Part shown: positions 33,827 to 42,111 of the stretch, piece by piece
How the letters are laid out: every line of letters begins with the position of its first letter
How positions within the stretch are numbered: the first letter of the stretch is position 1
Assembly: GCA_963802915.1 (NCBI GenBank)
Contig: CAWDKQ010000016.1
Span: 248,001 to 312,000, forward strand
DNA from: JAICMB01 sp963802915
GTDB taxonomy: Bacteria > Acidobacteriota > Terriglobia > Bryobacterales > Bryobacteraceae
Direction: 5' to 3'
Length of the DNA stretch: 64,000 bases
Notes under the pieces: generated by a model
Told to the model about the DNA's origin: nothing
What the model saw: the letters and a program-made list of their open reading frames with translations, nothing else
The model's database searches: none
Program-made: the position numbers and the translations under genes

Positions 33827-34746
33827 CGTGTCAGGAAGCGAGAGAGCAATTTCCACTTTTTCTGTACGGGGAACTTACCTTTGACGGCGAAGAGCTGGTG
33901 GAATCGCATCTGGCCGGTTGCGACGCCTGCCGCCGCGATTTGGAGCACGAGCGGGCCCTCCACGGCGTGTTCGATTCGGCGGAGCTCGTTCCCTCGCTCG
34001 ACCTGCTGGCCCGCAGCCGCGAGCAACTTCGCGATCGCCTGAGGTCGGCTCCCGCTCGCGAAAGCTGGTGGCAGAAATTGCGTCAGGGCTTCACCATTCA
34101 TGTGCATCCCATTCCGGGCGGATTGCAGCCCATCGGCGCTCTCGCGCTGATCGCCATGGGATTCTTCGGCGCGCGTATACTTCCCTCCGGCGGGTCGCTC
34201 CCCGGCGTCTCGAACGCCGGCTTCACCCCGGGAGCATCGCGCGTGCGGTACGTCGAACCGTCGCAGTCGGGCTCAGGCAAGGTGCAGGTGGTTGTCGAAG
34301 AGACTCGCGAGCGTGTTCTCTCCGGTAGCGTGGACGACCAGAATATTCAGAATCTGTTGCTTGCCGCCGCGCGCGATCCGCAGGATGCCGGTTTACGCGT
34401 CGAGTCCGTGGATCTTTTGAAGTCCAGCCGCGAATGTCCCGAGGTCCGCAACGCCCTGCTCAACGCCTTGCAGCACGATTCGAATCCCGGCGTACGATTG
34501 AAGGCTCTCGAAGGGCTGAAGAACTCGGCTGCCGACCCGCAAGTGCAGAAGGTGCTCACGCAGGTGCTTCTCGCCGACAACAATGCCGGCGTGCGCACCC
34601 AGGCCATCGATCTACTCATTTCGCATAAGGAAGACCGGATGGTGGGCGTGCTTCAGGAACTCATGCGCAAGGAAGACAACGGCTACGTCCGCATGCGCTG
34701 CCAGAAGGCCCTGCACGAGATGCACGCATCGGTGGAGACGTATTGA
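33823..34746 (+). CDS. Anti-sigma factor (zinc-finger HC2) fused to HEAT-like repeats
   Basis: A protein of 307 aa. The N-terminal ZAS domain has C3 and the H29-x3-C33-x2-C36 zinc motif that sequesters ECF factors. A TM segment lies at about 102-118. The remaining residues (about 165-305) form repeated helical pairs such as DAGLRVESVDLLKSS, NPGVRLKALEGLKNS and NAGVRTQAIDLLISHK, typical of HEAT/PBS-like repeats. The topology places the HEAT repeats outside the cytoplasmic membrane, where they could sense envelope damage or bind the downstream DUF4097 or PDZ proteins. The gene overlaps the sigma factor gene by 4 nt. Confidence 0.9.
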   Translation: MTCQEAREQFPLFLYGELTFDGEELVESHLAGCDACRRDLEHERALHGVFDSAELVPSLDLLARSREQLRDRLRSAPARESWWQKLRQGFTIHVHPIPGGLQPIGALALIAMGFFGARILPSGGSLPGVSNAGFTPGASRVRYVEPSQSGSGKVQVVVEETRERVLSGSVDDQNIQNLLLAAARDPQDAGLRVESVDLLKSSRECPEVRNALLNALQHDSNPGVRLKALEGLKNSAADPQVQKVLTQVLLADNNAGVRTQAIDLLISHKEDRMVGVLQELMRKEDNGYVRMRCQKALHEMHASVETY

Positions 34747-34750
34747 TCCG

Positions 34751-35923
34751 ATGAAGTCTACCGTTCCAATCGCCCTGGTAGCTTCGCTTTACATGCTGCA
34801 CATGGGCGCCACGCAGCCATCGGGGTCGATGTGGGCGGAGGGTCCGGTTTGGGTTCAGACCGCGAATGGAACCGTCTCGGCGTCGGCGGCTTCGAGGCTC
34901 CGCATATCGGCCAGTGGAAATGTGATTCTGCGCGGCGATTCGAGTGATCGCGTCGTCTATACTCTGAACCGCCGCATGCGAGCGCGTTCCGAGGAAGAGG
35001 CGCGTGAGCTGCTGCGCGGTTTTGAAGTGAAAACGACCACGCGTGGCGATTGGATTTACCTCACCCTCAAATCCCCCGACCTGAGGACCATCAATGCCGA
35101 CGTGTCTCTGACAGTTCCACGCTCCATGAGAGAAGCGATCATCGAAACTTCCGCCGGTAACGTCCAAGCTTACGATTTCGATGGCCGCGTGGAGGCGCAG
35201 ACGCGTGGGGGCCAAGTCCAGCTCGACAGAATCAAGGAAGGCGCCACCGTGCGCGCGGGCGGCGGCAATATCGTGATCGGCCGCGTGCAGGGTCCAGTGA
35301 AATGCTTTTCGGGCGGCGGCAATATGCAGGTGGGAAGCGTGGGAGGCGAGTCCTGGTTTGAAACCGTGGGCGGCGAGGTTTTTGTTCAGGAAGTGATGGG
35401 TCCGATCCACGTCTCCACCGGAGCCGGCAACATCCGGATCGGGCGTTCGACAGTCGTGTTTGCACGGACCGCCGGCGGAGTCATAGAAGTCGATGACGCG
35501 ACCGGCAAAGTGAGCGCGCAGAATTCCGGGGGCGCGATACAGGTAAACTCTGCGAACGGCGTCCATTGCGAATCGAACAGCGGAGCGATCCGCTTGCGTA
35601 ATGTCGATGGAGCTTTGCAGGCTGCTACGGCCGCCGGCAACATCATCGCACGGCTGATGGCGGGCAAGCCCATCCAGGATTCACTTCTGACCACCAACTC
35701 GGGTGACATTACGGTTTTCATTCCGTCCAATCTTGCGATGACGGTGGTCGCGAGAAATGAATCGGCGGGCATGGGAAAAATCGTTTCGGATTTCCCCCAG
35801 ATTCGCGCCCGCCAGGACCGCGGAATCAACACACCTCTGGTTGCTGAAGGCACCATCAACGGCGGCGGCCCCGTTCTCCGGTTAGTGGCGCGAGACGGCG
35901 CTATTTATTTGCGCCGCGAATAA
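34751..35923 (+). CDS. DUF4097-type beta-repeat protein, exported
   Basis: A protein of 390 aa from the ATG at 34751, 4 nt after the anti-sigma stop; the longer frame from 34583 is a shadow of that gene. A signal-like N-terminus (MKSTVPIALVASLYMLHMGA) is followed by many short beta repeats with G-G/A-G-N turns: TSAGNVQAYDFDG, TRGGQVQLDRI, AGGGNIVIGRV, SGGGNMQVGSV, TGAGNIRIG, NSGGAIQVNS, NSGAIRLRNV. This is the DUF4097/DUF2807 adhesin-like beta-helix pattern. Such proteins commonly follow ECF sigma/anti-sigma pairs in Acidobacteriota. The biochemical role is unknown. Confidence 0.85.
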   Translation: MKSTVPIALVASLYMLHMGATQPSGSMWAEGPVWVQTANGTVSASAASRLRISASGNVILRGDSSDRVVYTLNRRMRARSEEEARELLRGFEVKTTTRGDWIYLTLKSPDLRTINADVSLTVPRSMREAIIETSAGNVQAYDFDGRVEAQTRGGQVQLDRIKEGATVRAGGGNIVIGRVQGPVKCFSGGGNMQVGSVGGESWFETVGGEVFVQEVMGPIHVSTGAGNIRIGRSTVVFARTAGGVIEVDDATGKVSAQNSGGAIQVNSANGVHCESNSGAIRLRNVDGALQAATAAGNIIARLMAGKPIQDSLLTTNSGDITVFIPSNLAMTVVARNESAGMGKIVSDFPQIRARQDRGINTPLVAEGTINGGGPVLRLVARDGAIYLRRE

Positions 35924-35944
35924 TAAGCTTTTGAGGACTTAAGT

Positions 35945-36817
35945 ATGGGAAAGTTGTTTCAGACCGCGGTGGCTGCGCTCCTCGTCGTAGGCGGCGTGGA
36001 TGCTCAGGAGTGGTTCCAGGCGTACCAGCCGAATGTTTATTTCGAGCTCGCCGGCGTGACACAGACCAGTTTCATCGGGGTGAACCTGGCGGACATCGAT
36101 AACGATCGGGCGCATGCGCTGAAATTGCGCGACGTGCACGGTGTCGAGATCACGCGCGTAGAGGACAACAGCCCCGCGGCTAAGGCCGGCCTCAAACCCG
36201 GCGATGTCGTGCTCGACTACAACGGCCAGCGTGTCGAAGGAATGGAGCAATTCGGCCGCTTCGTTCGCGAGACTCCGGTCGGCCGCGAAGTGAAATTGTT
36301 AATCAGCCGCGATGGAAACCAGATGACGATTCCGGTGACCATTGGCGCGCGCAAGGACATGTTGCACAATCCGGAACTCTACGGACTGCAAATGCCCGGC
36401 ACGAAAGAGTTCCAGTTCAACATGCCCGAGATGAACATCCCCGAGATGCCCCAGGTTTTTGAAAATCCGCGGACGCCGATCCTGGGCGTCGAGGCCGAAT
36501 CGCTGACACCGCAACTGGCGGAGTTTTTCGGCGCCAAGGATGGCATACTGGTTCGGTCCGTTTTCAAGGATTCAGCGGCGGAGAAGGCCGGTATCAAGGC
36601 CGGTGATGTCATCACCAAGGTGGAGCAGGAACCGGTAACGACAGCGGCCGAATTGACTGCCGCGCTCCGCGTTTCCCGCGCGAAAACGACATTCCCGATT
36701 CAGATCGTTCGCGATCGTCATGAAATGACGATCACGGTTACCATCGAGAAGACTCGCACGGGAGGAATCAATCCGGGCCGTGTTCGCGTAGTGAATTCGC
36801 AGCTTCTCAAGATGTAG
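35945..36817 (+). CDS. Exported protein with two PDZ domains
   Basis: A protein of 290 aa with a GAGG ribosome-binding site 9 nt before the ATG at 35945. A short signal sequence (GKLFQTAVAALLVVGGVDA) is followed by a first PDZ domain (about 35-135: VEDNSPAAKAGLKPGDVVLDYNG) and a second one (about 175-275: KDSAAEKAGIKAGDVITKVE). There is no protease domain, so it is not DegP-like by itself; it may be an adaptor that recognises exposed C-termini in the periplasm. It is the fifth gene counting from rpsA and the fourth in the sigma/anti-sigma run. Its end overlaps the convergent flagellar-side gene by 11 nt. Confidence 0.9.
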   Translation: MGKLFQTAVAALLVVGGVDAQEWFQAYQPNVYFELAGVTQTSFIGVNLADIDNDRAHALKLRDVHGVEITRVEDNSPAAKAGLKPGDVVLDYNGQRVEGMEQFGRFVRETPVGREVKLLISRDGNQMTIPVTIGARKDMLHNPELYGLQMPGTKEFQFNMPEMNIPEMPQVFENPRTPILGVEAESLTPQLAEFFGAKDGILVRSVFKDSAAEKAGIKAGDVITKVEQEPVTTAAELTAALRVSRAKTTFPIQIVRDRHEMTITVTIEKTRTGGINPGRVRVVNSQLLKM

Positions 36818-37244
36818 TTGGGTTCAGTTCCTTGGCGCCGTTTTCTTGCGGCGAACCGTTGGCTGCCATGTTGTGAATTTTCAAAAGCAGCTTGACCTCG
36901 TTTGCGGGAAGACCCAACTTCGACGCGATCTGTTGCACATCTTCACCACGCCGGGACATGCGTATCGCCTGCGTTCGAGCGTTAACGTTGAGACCGGATC
37001 GCGCCGGAGGCGGAGGCACAAGTTGAGCTGTCCGTTCCTCGGCGTCCCGCAACTCAGTTCGCATCCGATCGATTTCCGCCGACATGTTTTGGCAGGTCGA
37101 TTCGAGCTGAGAATCGTGTCGTTTCAGCCGCTTCTCCAGGATGTGCATCTCCCGTTTCAAGGAGTAAAAGATGTAGATACAGGCCGGCAGGCCGACCGCG
37201 ATCAGAAGATAGGGTGCCAGGGGAATCAGATATCGTTCCAGCAT
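36807..37244 (-). CDS. Small membrane protein with coiled coil and C-terminal HTH (DUF2802-like)
   Basis: A protein of 145 aa. One TM helix (about residues 9-29) is followed by a coiled coil (30-75: heptad-like LEKRLKRHDSQLEST), a Pro-rich linker, and a C-terminal helix-turn-helix (about 90-125: AIRMSRRGEDVQQIASKLGL then ANEVKLLLKI). The same layout is found in DUF2802/DUF6115-type proteins encoded in flagellar and chemotaxis operons. It starts 2 nt after the FliN/FliY-like gene and so is the last gene of the flagellar minus-strand operon. Function unknown. Confidence 0.75.
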   Translation of the reverse strand: MLERYLIPLAPYLLIAVGLPACIYIFYSLKREMHILEKRLKRHDSQLESTCQNMSAEIDRMRTELRDAEERTAQLVPPPPARSGLNVNARTQAIRMSRRGEDVQQIASKLGLPANEVKLLLKIHNMAANGSPQENGAKELNPTTS

Positions 37245-37246
37245 GA

Positions 37247-38095
37247 TTATCTCAGGGTTCGAAGCCGCTCCTGGCGGCTGATTACTTGTTTGATTCGCAC
37301 GCCGAAATTGCCTTCCACAACGACAACCTCGCCGCGCGCGATGACAACGTTGTTGACGATTACCTCGACCGGTTCGGTGATCGAACGGTTCAGCTCCACA
37401 ATCGAACCGGATGTCAGTTTAATAACGTCTTTGATGGAGAGTTCCGCGCGACCGAATGAGACGCTGACGGGTAACTCGACATCGAGCAACAGGTCAAGAC
37501 CGCGTGGGTAGCCTTTGGCATTAGTTTCGGCTTCCTTTTTCTTAGGGCCATCGGGCTGGGAGGCGTTATCGAGAGGCACCGGCGCGGCCGCCGGCGTGTT
37601 TTCGCTGAGATCCGCCAGCGCCTTGCTGAACGCCATGAAAAGCGGGAGTTCGCTGCCGCCCAAATCGATCGTGACGGGCAGGCTGTTGGGCGGCGCCGAT
37701 TTCGCTTCCCCGCCCCCGGCGCACGTCACTTCCCGCCGGACGCGGGCGGAAATCGCTTGCCCTAACCCTGAAAGAGCCTGGCTCAGAATTTCGAGGTAGG
37801 TTGACTTGATGTTGTCGTCGTCGGCGTCGTCGATCCCCGCCGACTTTAACACCTCGTTTCCGATCGTCTTCCACGCCGCAGTCGGCGCTCCTATCCAGCA
37901 AATGGATTCCGCTGACGAGCTATACCGCTCTTCCCACCACAGGATATCTTCTCCGGTGGGCGTTACCTGAACGGACGTACCGGCTTTGACCTTGGGGGCG
38001 TCCCCCATCATGGACCCAACCGAGAGCGAGAGCTTCGATAACCACTGCTCCGTCAGCCACGCTTCAGCCGCATTCATTCCGGCTATGTCCGCCAT
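37247..38095 (-). CDS. Flagellar motor switch protein, FliN/FliY-type with long N-terminal part
   Basis: A protein of 282 aa. The C-terminal SpoA domain (about 205-280: LLLDVELPVSVSFGRAELSI, then GSIVELNRSI, VEVIVNNVVIARGEVVVVEG) is clearly FliN-like. The 190-residue N-terminal part contains WEERYSSS, AWKTIGNEVL and EILSQALSGLGQAI, which look like a divergent CheC/FliY-type region. A second, normal-sized FliN is encoded at 45229-45477, so the organism has two SpoA proteins in one locus; fliM is not in the window. This one may be a FliY- or FliM-like component of the C-ring. Confidence 0.8.
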   Translation of the reverse strand: MADIAGMNAAEAWLTEQWLSKLSLSVGSMMGDAPKVKAGTSVQVTPTGEDILWWEERYSSSAESICWIGAPTAAWKTIGNEVLKSAGIDDADDDNIKSTYLEILSQALSGLGQAISARVRREVTCAGGGEAKSAPPNSLPVTIDLGGSELPLFMAFSKALADLSENTPAAAPVPLDNASQPDGPKKKEAETNAKGYPRGLDLLLDVELPVSVSFGRAELSIKDVIKLTSGSIVELNRSITEPVEVIVNNVVIARGEVVVVEGNFGVRIKQVISRQERLRTLR

Positions 38096-38098
38096 GAG

Positions 38099-38872
38099 TT
38101 ACGCGCCTTTCCGGATCGGCCACCGTTTCTGGATATAGGCGCGCAGGCGCAGGATCGCTTGCGATTTGAGCTGCGACACGCGCGATTCATGCAGCTTGAC
38201 CACCTTGGCAATCTCGCGCAGCGTGAGCTCCTCGTGATAGTAGAGACTCAGCACGGTCTTCTCGGTACTGGGCATTTTTTCAATGGCGTCGGCCAGCAAG
38301 CGCTGCAACTCCAAACGCTCTACGATCACGGAAGGCCATTTCTCGTCGGTGTCGGAGACGAACTTCAAGAGATCGCGGCCGCTGTCTTCCGAAGAAGCAT
38401 GCTCCAGGCTGCCGAGATTCACGCCGCGGATATCGACCAGCCATTCGTGATATTCCTCGATAGCCACGTGAAGTTCCGCCGCGATTTCTTCTTCGGTCGG
38501 CATGCGGTGAAGTTTCTGTTCCGCGGCCGAAATTGCCGATTCGATCTGTTTCGAGCGCTTGCGCTGCTGTCGCGGTGCCCAGTCGAGGCCGCGGAGGCTG
38601 TCTAAAATCGCTCCCCGTATCTTATATTCCGCATAGGTCTTGAGCTTTACGTTATGCTTCGGATCGAAGCGATCGATCGCCGCAATCAGACCAAGCGTTC
38701 CCGTCGAGATCAAATCTTCAAGGTTGACGCTGTCCGGCAAACGCTCGTGGATCCGTCTTGCGATCAAACGGACCTGCGGAAGGTGCTCCAGGATCAGACG
38801 TTCCCTTTCCTCCGCCGCTTCGTCGCAGGCTTGATAGCTGTTCATGGCTCGTTGAGTCCCGGAAGGTGACAT
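38099..38872 (-). CDS. fliA: Flagellar sigma factor sigma-28
   Basis: A protein of 257 aa; the first ATG adds ten residues before an alternative start at MNSYQ. Region 2 (LPQVRLIARRIHERLP, then DLISTGTLGLIAAIDRFDP and FKTYAEYKIRG-type KLKTYAEYKIRGAILDSLR landmarks), region 3 (LHRMPTEEEIAAEL) and region 4 (LSLYYHEELTLREIAKVVKLHESRVSQL) are all present. It directs late flagellar genes and is held by FlgM, also encoded here (53372). It lies 2 nt after flhF in the same transcript. Confidence 0.96.
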   Translation of the reverse strand: MSPSGTQRAMNSYQACDEAAEERERLILEHLPQVRLIARRIHERLPDSVNLEDLISTGTLGLIAAIDRFDPKHNVKLKTYAEYKIRGAILDSLRGLDWAPRQQRKRSKQIESAISAAEQKLHRMPTEEEIAAELHVAIEEYHEWLVDIRGVNLGSLEHASSEDSGRDLLKFVSDTDEKWPSVIVERLELQRLLADAIEKMPSTEKTVLSLYYHEELTLREIAKVVKLHESRVSQLKSQAILRLRAYIQKRWPIRKGA

Positions 38873-38874
38873 AG

Positions 38875-40020
38875 CTAAGCCGCGGCAGTCGAGCGCAATT
38901 CATCCTCGCCCTGCTGACCCTCCTTGAATACAAGTTCGACGAGCGCGTTCGGATTTGCCGCTTCCAGGTCCTCCGGAATCTGTTGGCCGCGCGAAAGAAA
39001 GGAAAGCGGCTTCCCGGTTCGGAGGGCAAGATTCAGAAGAGGACCGAACGTTTCGGTTTCGTCGAGATGAGTGAAGATCAATTTAACCGGCGAGAATACT
39101 TCGTATTGCCGCACCATTCGCTTCATGTCGGCCGGCTTCATGGAGGCGCTCAGCACCAGGTGCGTTTCGATCGCGTCGTGCCGCGCGATGGCCCTCGCCA
39201 GTTCGGAGGATTCTTCTAATTCCGACTGAGAGAGACCGGGGGTGTCGATAAAGACCAGATCCTTCGAGCGGCATTCTTCTAACGCTTGAAAAATCGCGCG
39301 CGGCGTCTCGATCGCCCGGAAACCGAGGCCGGTAATGGATGCATAGGAGCGCAGCGGTTCGGTAGCGGCAACCCGTCGCGTGTCCAGGCTGAGGATCTGG
39401 GAAGGACGGCGCGTTCCTAGTCCGTAGAGAACGGCGAGTTTTACGAGAGTCGACGTCTTGCCCGCGCCTGGCGGCCCGACGAAAGCAATCGCGCTTTTGC
39501 CGGCGGCGCCCGGCGGACGGCTGTCCACAGGGACCAAGCGCGCCAACTCCGCGGCGATGAGAGCGCCCCAATCGGACCTTGGGATGCGAGTGTTCTCGAT
39601 TTGCGAGCCGACCCTCAGCACGAGGTCCTGCGCAAGATCCGCGTCCAACTCCGCATCGACAAGCCGCGAGAACGCTTCAGCGAGATTAGGGTTGGCCATG
39701 ATCTTCGCAACACCGGTGCTCGACCGCGCCAACGCTGAGGCGAGGCGCTCCATTTCCCGCTTCAATCCCGCCACTTCTTCGGAAAGCTTGTCCATCGCTG
39801 GCGCCTTCGGAGCGTGGGCCGCCGCGCTGTAGCCGATTGAACGCGGCTCCTGTGCGGAACTCAAGGCGAATACGACCTCGTATTCGCCCATGTGCCCGGC
39901 GTCCTCGTCAGTTCTCCTGGTGCTCACAAGCATCGCATCGGGACCCAGTTCCAGGCTCGCCGTGTTCATGGCCGATTCGACCGTTGCCGCGAAGTATGAT
40001 TTCAGCTTCATCGTTTCCAA
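38875..40020 (-). CDS. flhF: Flagellar biosynthesis SRP-type GTPase
   Basis: A protein of 381 aa. The N-terminal basic segment with MKLKSYFAATVESAM is typical of FlhF. The NG-type GTPase domain shows FVGPPGAGKTSTLVKLA (P-loop), LSLDTRRVAATEPLRSYA, FIDTPGLSQ and FTHLDET. FlhF places polar flagella together with FlhG. No flhG follows: fliA comes directly after. It is in the flhB-flhA-flhF-fliA transcript order (flhA stop 3 nt upstream). Confidence 0.93.
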   Translation of the reverse strand: METMKLKSYFAATVESAMNTASLELGPDAMLVSTRRTDEDAGHMGEYEVVFALSSAQEPRSIGYSAAAHAPKAPAMDKLSEEVAGLKREMERLASALARSSTGVAKIMANPNLAEAFSRLVDAELDADLAQDLVLRVGSQIENTRIPRSDWGALIAAELARLVPVDSRPPGAAGKSAIAFVGPPGAGKTSTLVKLAVLYGLGTRRPSQILSLDTRRVAATEPLRSYASITGLGFRAIETPRAIFQALEECRSKDLVFIDTPGLSQSELEESSELARAIARHDAIETHLVLSASMKPADMKRMVRQYEVFSPVKLIFTHLDETETFGPLLNLALRTGKPLSFLSRGQQIPEDLEAANPNALVELVFKEGQQGEDELRSTAAA

Positions 40021-40023
40021 TCT

Positions 40024-42111
40024 CTAATTCACTACGCCCAGCGAAAGAACCCTTACACCGGGAGGAATCTCGGCATGGGACAACACCGTCACGTTCGGCA
40101 TCGATGTTTCAGCGATCTGCCGGAGGAAGAAGCGCGCCGCCGAGCTTGTCAACACGACCATCGAATTATCATGCCCCTTCTTCGCCAATCGATCCAGAAT
40201 GGACCGCGCTGCATTCGGCGCCAGGTTCAGATGGCTGGCTGTTTCCCCGTGCTCGACCGCGCTTTCGATCTCGCGTTCCAACGCGGGATCGGTGAAATAA
40301 CCTGCCAGATCGCCCGTATCGTTCAAATAGGGTTTTACTACCTGCCTGCGAATTGCTTGCCTTACGTATTCCGTCAGGAGTGTAGTGTTCTTAGTGATGG
40401 CCGCGCCTTCCCCGAGCGCTTCCAAAATGGAAACAGCGTCCCGGATCGAAACACGTTCGCGTAAAAGATTCTGCAATACTTTCTGCACTGACGCAAGAGA
40501 GAGCAATTTCGGAACCAAATCTTCGACAATTTTCGAATTCTCCTCCGACACGCGATCCAGTAATTTTTTGGCATCCTGACGCGAGAAGAGTTCGGACGCA
40601 TAGCGCCGAATCAATTCCCCGAGATGAGTCCCGAGCACGCTTGTCGCATCCACGATGGTGTAGCCGGCCTTGCGTGCCGCTTCGACATTCTCTTGAGACA
40701 CCCAATATGCCGCGATGCCAAATGCAGGATCTTTAGTCGCGATTCCGTTGATTTTCGGCACATTTTGACCGGGGTGAATCGCCATCTCGCAGCCATGCGC
40801 CAATTCGTACCGCGCGATCTCTACTCCCTTAAGTGAAATGATGTATTCCCGTGCTCGCAAAGAGAGATTGTCAGTCACGCGAACAGCGGGGAGTATATAG
40901 CCCAAGTCGGAGGCCAACTGCCTCCGGATGCTCGCAATACGGCGCAGCAGGGGCGAATTCTGTGCGCCCTCCACTAATTTGACAAGACCCAGTCCCACTT
41001 CGATCGCAAGCGGCTCGACTTTGAGTAGGTTCTCGAGATTCTCCTTCGGAGGAGCAATCGCTGGCGGCGTTTTTTCGGCCACGACAGATTTTTGGCGCAG
41101 CCGCCAGCCTGCGGTCCCGACGCCGACGCCGAGAAGCACGAATGGTATTTTGGGCAGTCCCGGGAAAGCCGCCATTGCGATCAACACCGCCGAAGCCAGC
41201 AATAACGGTTGCGAGCTGCTGAAGACCTGCTTCTTGAAATCCTGTCCCAACTTGGTTTCCGAACTGGCACGCGTTACGATGAGGCCGCCCGAAATAGAAA
41301 TCATCAGAGCCGGGATGACGGTCACGAGACCGTCGCCAATTGTCAAAACCGTATAGGTTTCGATCGCTCTTTTTAGTTCCATCCCGTGCTGCAGAACGCC
41401 GATCAGGAATCCGGCAATGATGTTGATGGCGGTGATCAGAATGCTTGCCACTGCATCGCGTTGCGTGAACCGCGAAGCTCCGTCCATCGCGCCGAAAAAC
41501 TCCGCCTCTTGCGCCAGCTGTTTACGGCGGCCACGTGCGCCGGCTTCATCGATCAGCCCCGCATTCAGATCCGAGTCGATCGACATCTGCTTACCCGGCA
41601 AAGCATCGAGCGTAAACCGCGCTGTCACCTCCGAAATGCGGACCGCACCATGGTTAATGACCACATACTGGATCGCGATCAGGACCAGGAAGATGACCAC
41701 TCCGATAACGTAGTTCCCTCCCACGACAAACGCACCAAAAGCCTGTATGACTTCTCCCGCGGCGCTCGACCCGCTGTTGCCGTTCAAAAGGATCAGTCTC
41801 GCCGACGAAATATTGAGCGCCAGCCGAAACAGAGTCATTAATAGAAGAGTCGTGGGGAAAACATTGAAGTCCACCGGCTTGACAATGTACAGCGCCACCA
41901 GCAGCACGATCACCGACATCGTAATGTTGCTGCTGATGAGGATGTCGAGCAGGAAGGGCGGCAGCGGCATGATCATCGCCAGCACGATCCCGAGCACGGC
42001 CATGGGCACCGAGATCTCGGCAAGATTTAGAGACCGTATCGCGGATTGCACACCGCCGGACGGAGCGACGGATAGCGTCCGCGCTTGGAGCGGAAGATTC
42101 GTAGCAGCCAC
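40024..42111 (-). CDS. flhA: Flagellar export protein FlhA
   Basis: A protein of 695 aa, normal length, with a GTG start that shares one base with the flhB stop (TAGTG). The N-terminal half has about eight TM segments with the conserved cytoplasmic FHIPEP region between (VAEVTARFTLDALPGKQMSID landmarks: DALPGKQM, DADLNAG-type DSDLNAGLID). The soluble C-terminal half binds chaperone-substrate complexes in the type III export gate. It looks intact. Confidence 0.96.
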   Translation of the reverse strand: MAATNLPLQARTLSVAPSGGVQSAIRSLNLAEISVPMAVLGIVLAMIMPLPPFLLDILISSNITMSVIVLLVALYIVKPVDFNVFPTTLLLMTLFRLALNISSARLILLNGNSGSSAAGEVIQAFGAFVVGGNYVIGVVIFLVLIAIQYVVINHGAVRISEVTARFTLDALPGKQMSIDSDLNAGLIDEAGARGRRKQLAQEAEFFGAMDGASRFTQRDAVASILITAINIIAGFLIGVLQHGMELKRAIETYTVLTIGDGLVTVIPALMISISGGLIVTRASSETKLGQDFKKQVFSSSQPLLLASAVLIAMAAFPGLPKIPFVLLGVGVGTAGWRLRQKSVVAEKTPPAIAPPKENLENLLKVEPLAIEVGLGLVKLVEGAQNSPLLRRIASIRRQLASDLGYILPAVRVTDNLSLRAREYIISLKGVEIARYELAHGCEMAIHPGQNVPKINGIATKDPAFGIAAYWVSQENVEAARKAGYTIVDATSVLGTHLGELIRRYASELFSRQDAKKLLDRVSEENSKIVEDLVPKLLSLASVQKVLQNLLRERVSIRDAVSILEALGEGAAITKNTTLLTEYVRQAIRRQVVKPYLNDTGDLAGYFTDPALEREIESAVEHGETASHLNLAPNAARSILDRLAKKGHDNSMVVLTSSAARFFLRQIAETSMPNVTVLSHAEIPPGVRVLSLGVVN

